Shown here: piece after piece, positions 63,973 through 64,000 of the stretch
How the letters are laid out: every line of letters begins with the position of its first letter
Numbering within the stretch: the stretch's first letter is position 1
NCBI GenBank assembly: GCA_023838465.1
Contig: JAIVEQ010000006.1
Span: forward strand, 41,841 to 105,840
DNA length: 64,000 bases
From: Candidatus Thiodiazotropha sp.
Lineage (GTDB): Bacteria > Pseudomonadota > Gammaproteobacteria > Chromatiales > Chromatiaceae
Direction: 5' to 3'
The notes under the pieces: model-generated
Seen by the model: the letters and a program-made list of their open reading frames with translations, nothing else
What the model was told of the DNA's origin: nothing
Databases searched by the model: none
Made by a program: the position numbers and the translations under genes

Positions 63973-64000
63973 ATGAACAAGAAAGAGATAGAAGCATTAG
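63973..64000 (+). CDS. Start of a further gene, cut by the window edge
   Basis: ATG 63973 after GGGAGATAAGCAAG opens MNKKEIEAL and continues past the window. The leader contains CTTATC and GATAAG as inverted repeats (63940-63969). Nothing can be said about the product. Confidence 0.45.

Overview
The window comes from a gammaproteobacterial chromosome. This rests on smc-zipA-ligA synteny, scpA-scpB-rluB, ZipA, YciB and a SPOR-domain protein. A membrane-linked group 1e (Isp-type) [NiFe] hydrogenase and several c-type cytochromes fit a sulfur-oxidising, Chromatiales-like organism such as the Sedimenticola/Thiodiazotropha lineages; that placement is inference from gene content only.

1-9.5 kb: a partial YiiX-like hydrolase, then divergent hydrogenase operons. 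hypC-hypA-hypB-hypD run leftwards. A maturation protease, a HupH-C protein and hynS-isp1-isp2-hynL run rightwards and end at a strong terminator. hypE and hypF are not in the window. 9.7-13.6 kb: cytochrome b561, SHP-type cytochrome c, diheme cytochrome c, a PepSY protein and a PhoP/PhoQ-like two-component pair. 13.9-19.3 kb: a small membrane protein, an SLC5-STAC-histidine kinase (CbrA/CrbS-like), a receiver-only regulator, a CBS-DUF294 protein and a membrane-tethered LuxR-type regulator. 19.4-26.2 kb: secreted acidic protein, LbtU-like porin, heme-binding GGDEF-EAL protein, EF-hand protein and YgfX-like protein, with short palindromic repeats.

26.3-31.8 kb is an accessory region. A degenerate M15 plus lysozyme-like protein faces a three-gene leftward operon, DUF2235 lipase-like hydrolase, ComEC-type metallo-beta-lactamase and CHAT caspase-like protease, which has its own predicted promoter. 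It is a candidate uncharacterised conflict system.

31.9-46.5 kb: FGGY kinase, queF, smc and zipA, followed by the most striking locus. The resident ligA is broken. Its 5' part ends in a frameshift near 39400 and its last ~32 codons lie at 46040-46138. Between them a ~6.6 kb island carries a complete, divergent NAD+-dependent DNA ligase and an ABC-three-component (ABC-3C) defence-type system: nuclease effector, middle component and SMC-like ATPase. The middle component is itself split by a 280-bp ORF-less, hairpin-rich element just 5' of ATGA. Excising it restores a 164-codon reading frame exactly, as expected for a HEARO/OMEGA-RNA-type non-autonomous element.

46.5-64 kb is mostly core: parvulin lipoprotein, yciI, yciB, PHP-domain RNase AM, yciO, M50 protease, trpS, scpA, scpB, rluB, a HhH glycosylase, a GGDEF protein, a double-thioredoxin protein, tRNA-Lys(UUU), a Sel1 protein, a cupin thiol-dioxygenase-like protein and a 1019-residue coiled-coil/SPOR membrane protein. 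A 167-bp MITE with CTAG duplications follows scpA and supplies its stop codon; a solo end of the same family stands at the stop of another gene.
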